From the NCBI GenBank assembly GCA_934271195.1, contig CAKQRB010000039.1:1-41335 (forward strand): a DNA stretch of 41,335 bases, written 5' to 3'. Shown piece after piece: positions 39,980 to 41,335 of this stretch. Within the stretch, counting starts at the first letter, position 1. Every line of letters starts with the position of its first letter. The notes under the pieces are model-generated. The model searched no databases. It saw only the letters and a program-made list of their open reading frames with translations, and had not been told where the DNA came from. The DNA is from an uncultured Alphaproteobacteria bacterium. GTDB taxonomy: Bacteria; Pseudomonadota; Alphaproteobacteria; RF32; CAG-239. The translations under genes were made by a program, and so were the position numbers.

Positions 39980-41068
39980 CTACTCCCCGTAGATTTCAAT
40001 ACGGACCTGTTTACGCAATTCATCAATGCTGACCAAGCCTTTGTTTTCGTCTTCAAAATGCCAATAAACCCATCCGTTGCAGGCCGGAGCATTCTGAGCG
40101 GCAGCTCCCACCTGATGAATTGATCCCTCACCGGCTGACGACGTAAGGGTTCCGTCAGAACGGATAAAGGCGCAATGCTTGCGATTGGCATCATAGAGCT
40201 TATCTCCCGGATGCAGTAACCCGCGCTCAATAACAGCTCCGAACGGAACTCTGGGCTGACGCTTTTTGGCGCTAAACTCCAAACAAGCTCCCTGAGAAAC
40301 CGGTTCAACTGCCTCAATACGCTGTCTGGCACCCTCGACATAATTCTCGTCTTTCTCAATGCCGATAAAATTACGACCCAGCATTTTTGCCACGGCACCG
40401 GTCGTGCCGGTACCGAAAAACGGATCTAAAATAACATCGCCGACCTTGCTTGAAGACATAATCACACGATACAACAGGGCTTCAGGTTTCTGAGTCGGAT
40501 GCAGCTTGTTTCCCTCTCCGTCTTTCAGACGTTCTTTACCGGTACAAAGCGCAATCTGCCAGTCGCTGCGCATCTGGGTGTCTTCGTTCAGCGCTTTCAT
40601 TGCTTCATAGTTAAAAGTATACTTGGAATTCGGATTTTTACAAGCCCAAATCAGCGTCTCATGCGCATTGGTAAAACGCGTTCCCTTAAAATTCGGCATC
40701 GGATTGGTCTTGTTCCAGATAATGTCATTCAAAATCCAAAAGCCCAAATCCTGTAAAATATAGCCGACACGAAAAATATTATGATAAGACCCGATAACCC
40801 ATATAGCGCCGTCTTCTTTCAAAATTCGACGGGCAGCGGTCATCCATTCTCTGGTATATTTGTCATAAGCCTCAAGGCTCTCAAAACTATCCCATTCTTC
40901 ATATACGCCGCTGACATTAGAATTATCCGGACGTGTCAAAGCATCTCCGAGTTGGAGATTGTAAGGAGGATCGGCGAAAATCAGATCCACGGAATTTTCT
41001 TCCATTGCATTCATTACCTTCACACAATCATCATTAATAATCGTGTTCAGAATAGTTTTTGTTTGCAT
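39980..41068 (-). CDS. ccrM: CcrM-type DNA adenine methyltransferase (GANTC)
   Basis: CcrM methylates adenine in GANTC and controls the alphaproteobacterial cell cycle. The product has 362 residues from the ATG at 41068. It shows VDLIFADPPYNLQLGDALTR (catalytic DPPY), the WVIGSYHNIFRVG motif, KLHPTQKPEALLYR and DPFFGTGTTGAVAKML (SAM-binding). The C-terminal RAMA-like domain (VPFGAVIERGLLHPGDKLYD, HCAFIRSDGT, GSIHQVGAAAQNAPACNGWV, YWHFE) is that of CcrM. An ATG three codons and a GTG six codons upstream are alternatives; the chosen start matches family length. Confidence 0.94.
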   Translation of the reverse strand: MQTKTILNTIINDDCVKVMNAMEENSVDLIFADPPYNLQLGDALTRPDNSNVSGVYEEWDSFESLEAYDKYTREWMTAARRILKEDGAIWVIGSYHNIFRVGYILQDLGFWILNDIIWNKTNPMPNFKGTRFTNAHETLIWACKNPNSKYTFNYEAMKALNEDTQMRSDWQIALCTGKERLKDGEGNKLHPTQKPEALLYRVIMSSSKVGDVILDPFFGTGTTGAVAKMLGRNFIGIEKDENYVEGARQRIEAVEPVSQGACLEFSAKKRQPRVPFGAVIERGLLHPGDKLYDANRKHCAFIRSDGTLTSSAGEGSIHQVGAAAQNAPACNGWVYWHFEDENKGLVSIDELRKQVRIEIYGE

Positions 41069-41235
41069 ACTGCTCATTTCCACCAACCAGAATAAGGATT
41101 TACAAATAACATAAGTTGACCTCAGTATGAGAGATATTTCTTATAAATTTATTAACAAAAATAAGTTTTTTTTACCAGCATTTTTTATGTTATTCAGAAA
41201 TTACTTAAATACAGAACGTTATCAAGTGCAAAAAA

Positions 41236-41263
41236 GGAACCCCCACGTAAAACGTGGGGTTCT
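41236..41263. terminator. Terminator at the end of a minus-strand RNA gene
   Basis: GGAACCCCCACGT pairs with ACGTGGGGTTC (one bulge) around AAA. On the minus strand it is followed by CCTTTTTTGC, so it most likely ends the structured RNA entering from the right edge. Confidence 0.8.
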
Positions 41264-41335
41264 TCACATGCGGGTATAACCCTAACAGTGCCAGCGAACG
41301 CCTTAAGGGCGCATGACGGTCTGACAGGGCGAAAA
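41264..41335 (-). ncRNA. 3' end of a structured RNA, possibly 6S RNA (partial)
   Basis: On the minus strand the sequence is GC-rich and full of local pairing: GCGCCCTTAAGGCG and GGGTTATACCC hairpins, ending at the terminator above. No reading frame is supported. Some features (AGGGTTAnACCCGC near the 3' end) recall 6S RNA, but only part is visible and I cannot confirm the family. Confidence 0.35.

Overview
The window comes from an alphaproteobacterium of moderate GC. The support is a CcrM-type cell-cycle DNA methyltransferase, a circularly permuted two-piece tmRNA beside an alphaproteobacterial-type SspB and a small ribbon-helix-helix protein, the DUF2066/PerM pair, tandem Ppx/GppA-like genes beside rlmE, and flgB-flgC-fliE. 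The genus cannot be named from this sequence. Most of the window is housekeeping sequence, interrupted by one accessory, repeat-rich island at about 16.8-23.8 kb.

Layout. 0-1 kb: a small membrane protein, repeats and tRNA-Leu(GAG) with a 72-bp direct repeat. 1.1-5.9 kb: DUF502 protein, recJ, an OmpA-like lipoprotein, a SocA/Panacea-like protein and a DUF192 lipoprotein. 6-8.6 kb: perM, DUF2066, ndk. 8.8-16.8 kb: pta-ackA, mfd, recG. 16.8-23.8 kb: the island. 23.8-25.4 kb: an unknown gene, dut and folA. 25.5-26.8 kb: ssrA (permuted tmRNA), sspB and an RHH protein. 27-33.2 kb: alpha/beta hydrolase, cysE, mnmA, two unknown secreted proteins, trmJ and an ArsB/NhaD-type permease. 33.2-35.8 kb: a decayed gene, a candidate sRNA, fliE, flgC, flgB and a FlhB C-terminal-like protein. 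35.8-41.3 kb: rsmB, rlmE, two ppx/gppA-like genes, ccrM and the end of a structured RNA.

The main discovery is a complete diversity-generating retroelement (DGR) whose target is a flagellin. On the minus strand it has a 114-bp template repeat (TR, 23347-23460), a DGR-type reverse transcriptase (YVDD, GNLTSQ) and an Avd-like helical protein. About 1 kb further on lies a 782-residue flagellin with the variable repeat (VR, 19273-19386) in its central domain. TR and VR differ at 16 of 114 positions. All 16 are adenines in the coding-strand TR, and they change 13 codons, all nonsynonymously. The VR lies in a C-type-lectin (DUF1566-like) fold that appears circularly permuted, so that the normally C-terminal variable segment sits inside the protein, between flagellin D0/D1 ends and beside a predicted beta-helix. 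This would be a flagellar filament carrying a surface that hypermutates.

The second discovery is a pair of repeated cassettes (16845-17160 and 21068-21395) flanking the flagellin gene. Each encodes a very hydrophobic peptide of 21-23 residues whose ribosome-binding site is locked in a hairpin. A divergent small RNA of about 75 nt, with its own sigma70 promoter and terminator, carries the same anti-Shine-Dalgarno sequence. The layout resembles tisB/istR, shoB/ohsC and zorO/orzO, so this is a candidate type I toxin-antitoxin family. Several dispersed palindromic repeat families are also described; one copy lies in the spacer of the permuted tmRNA gene.
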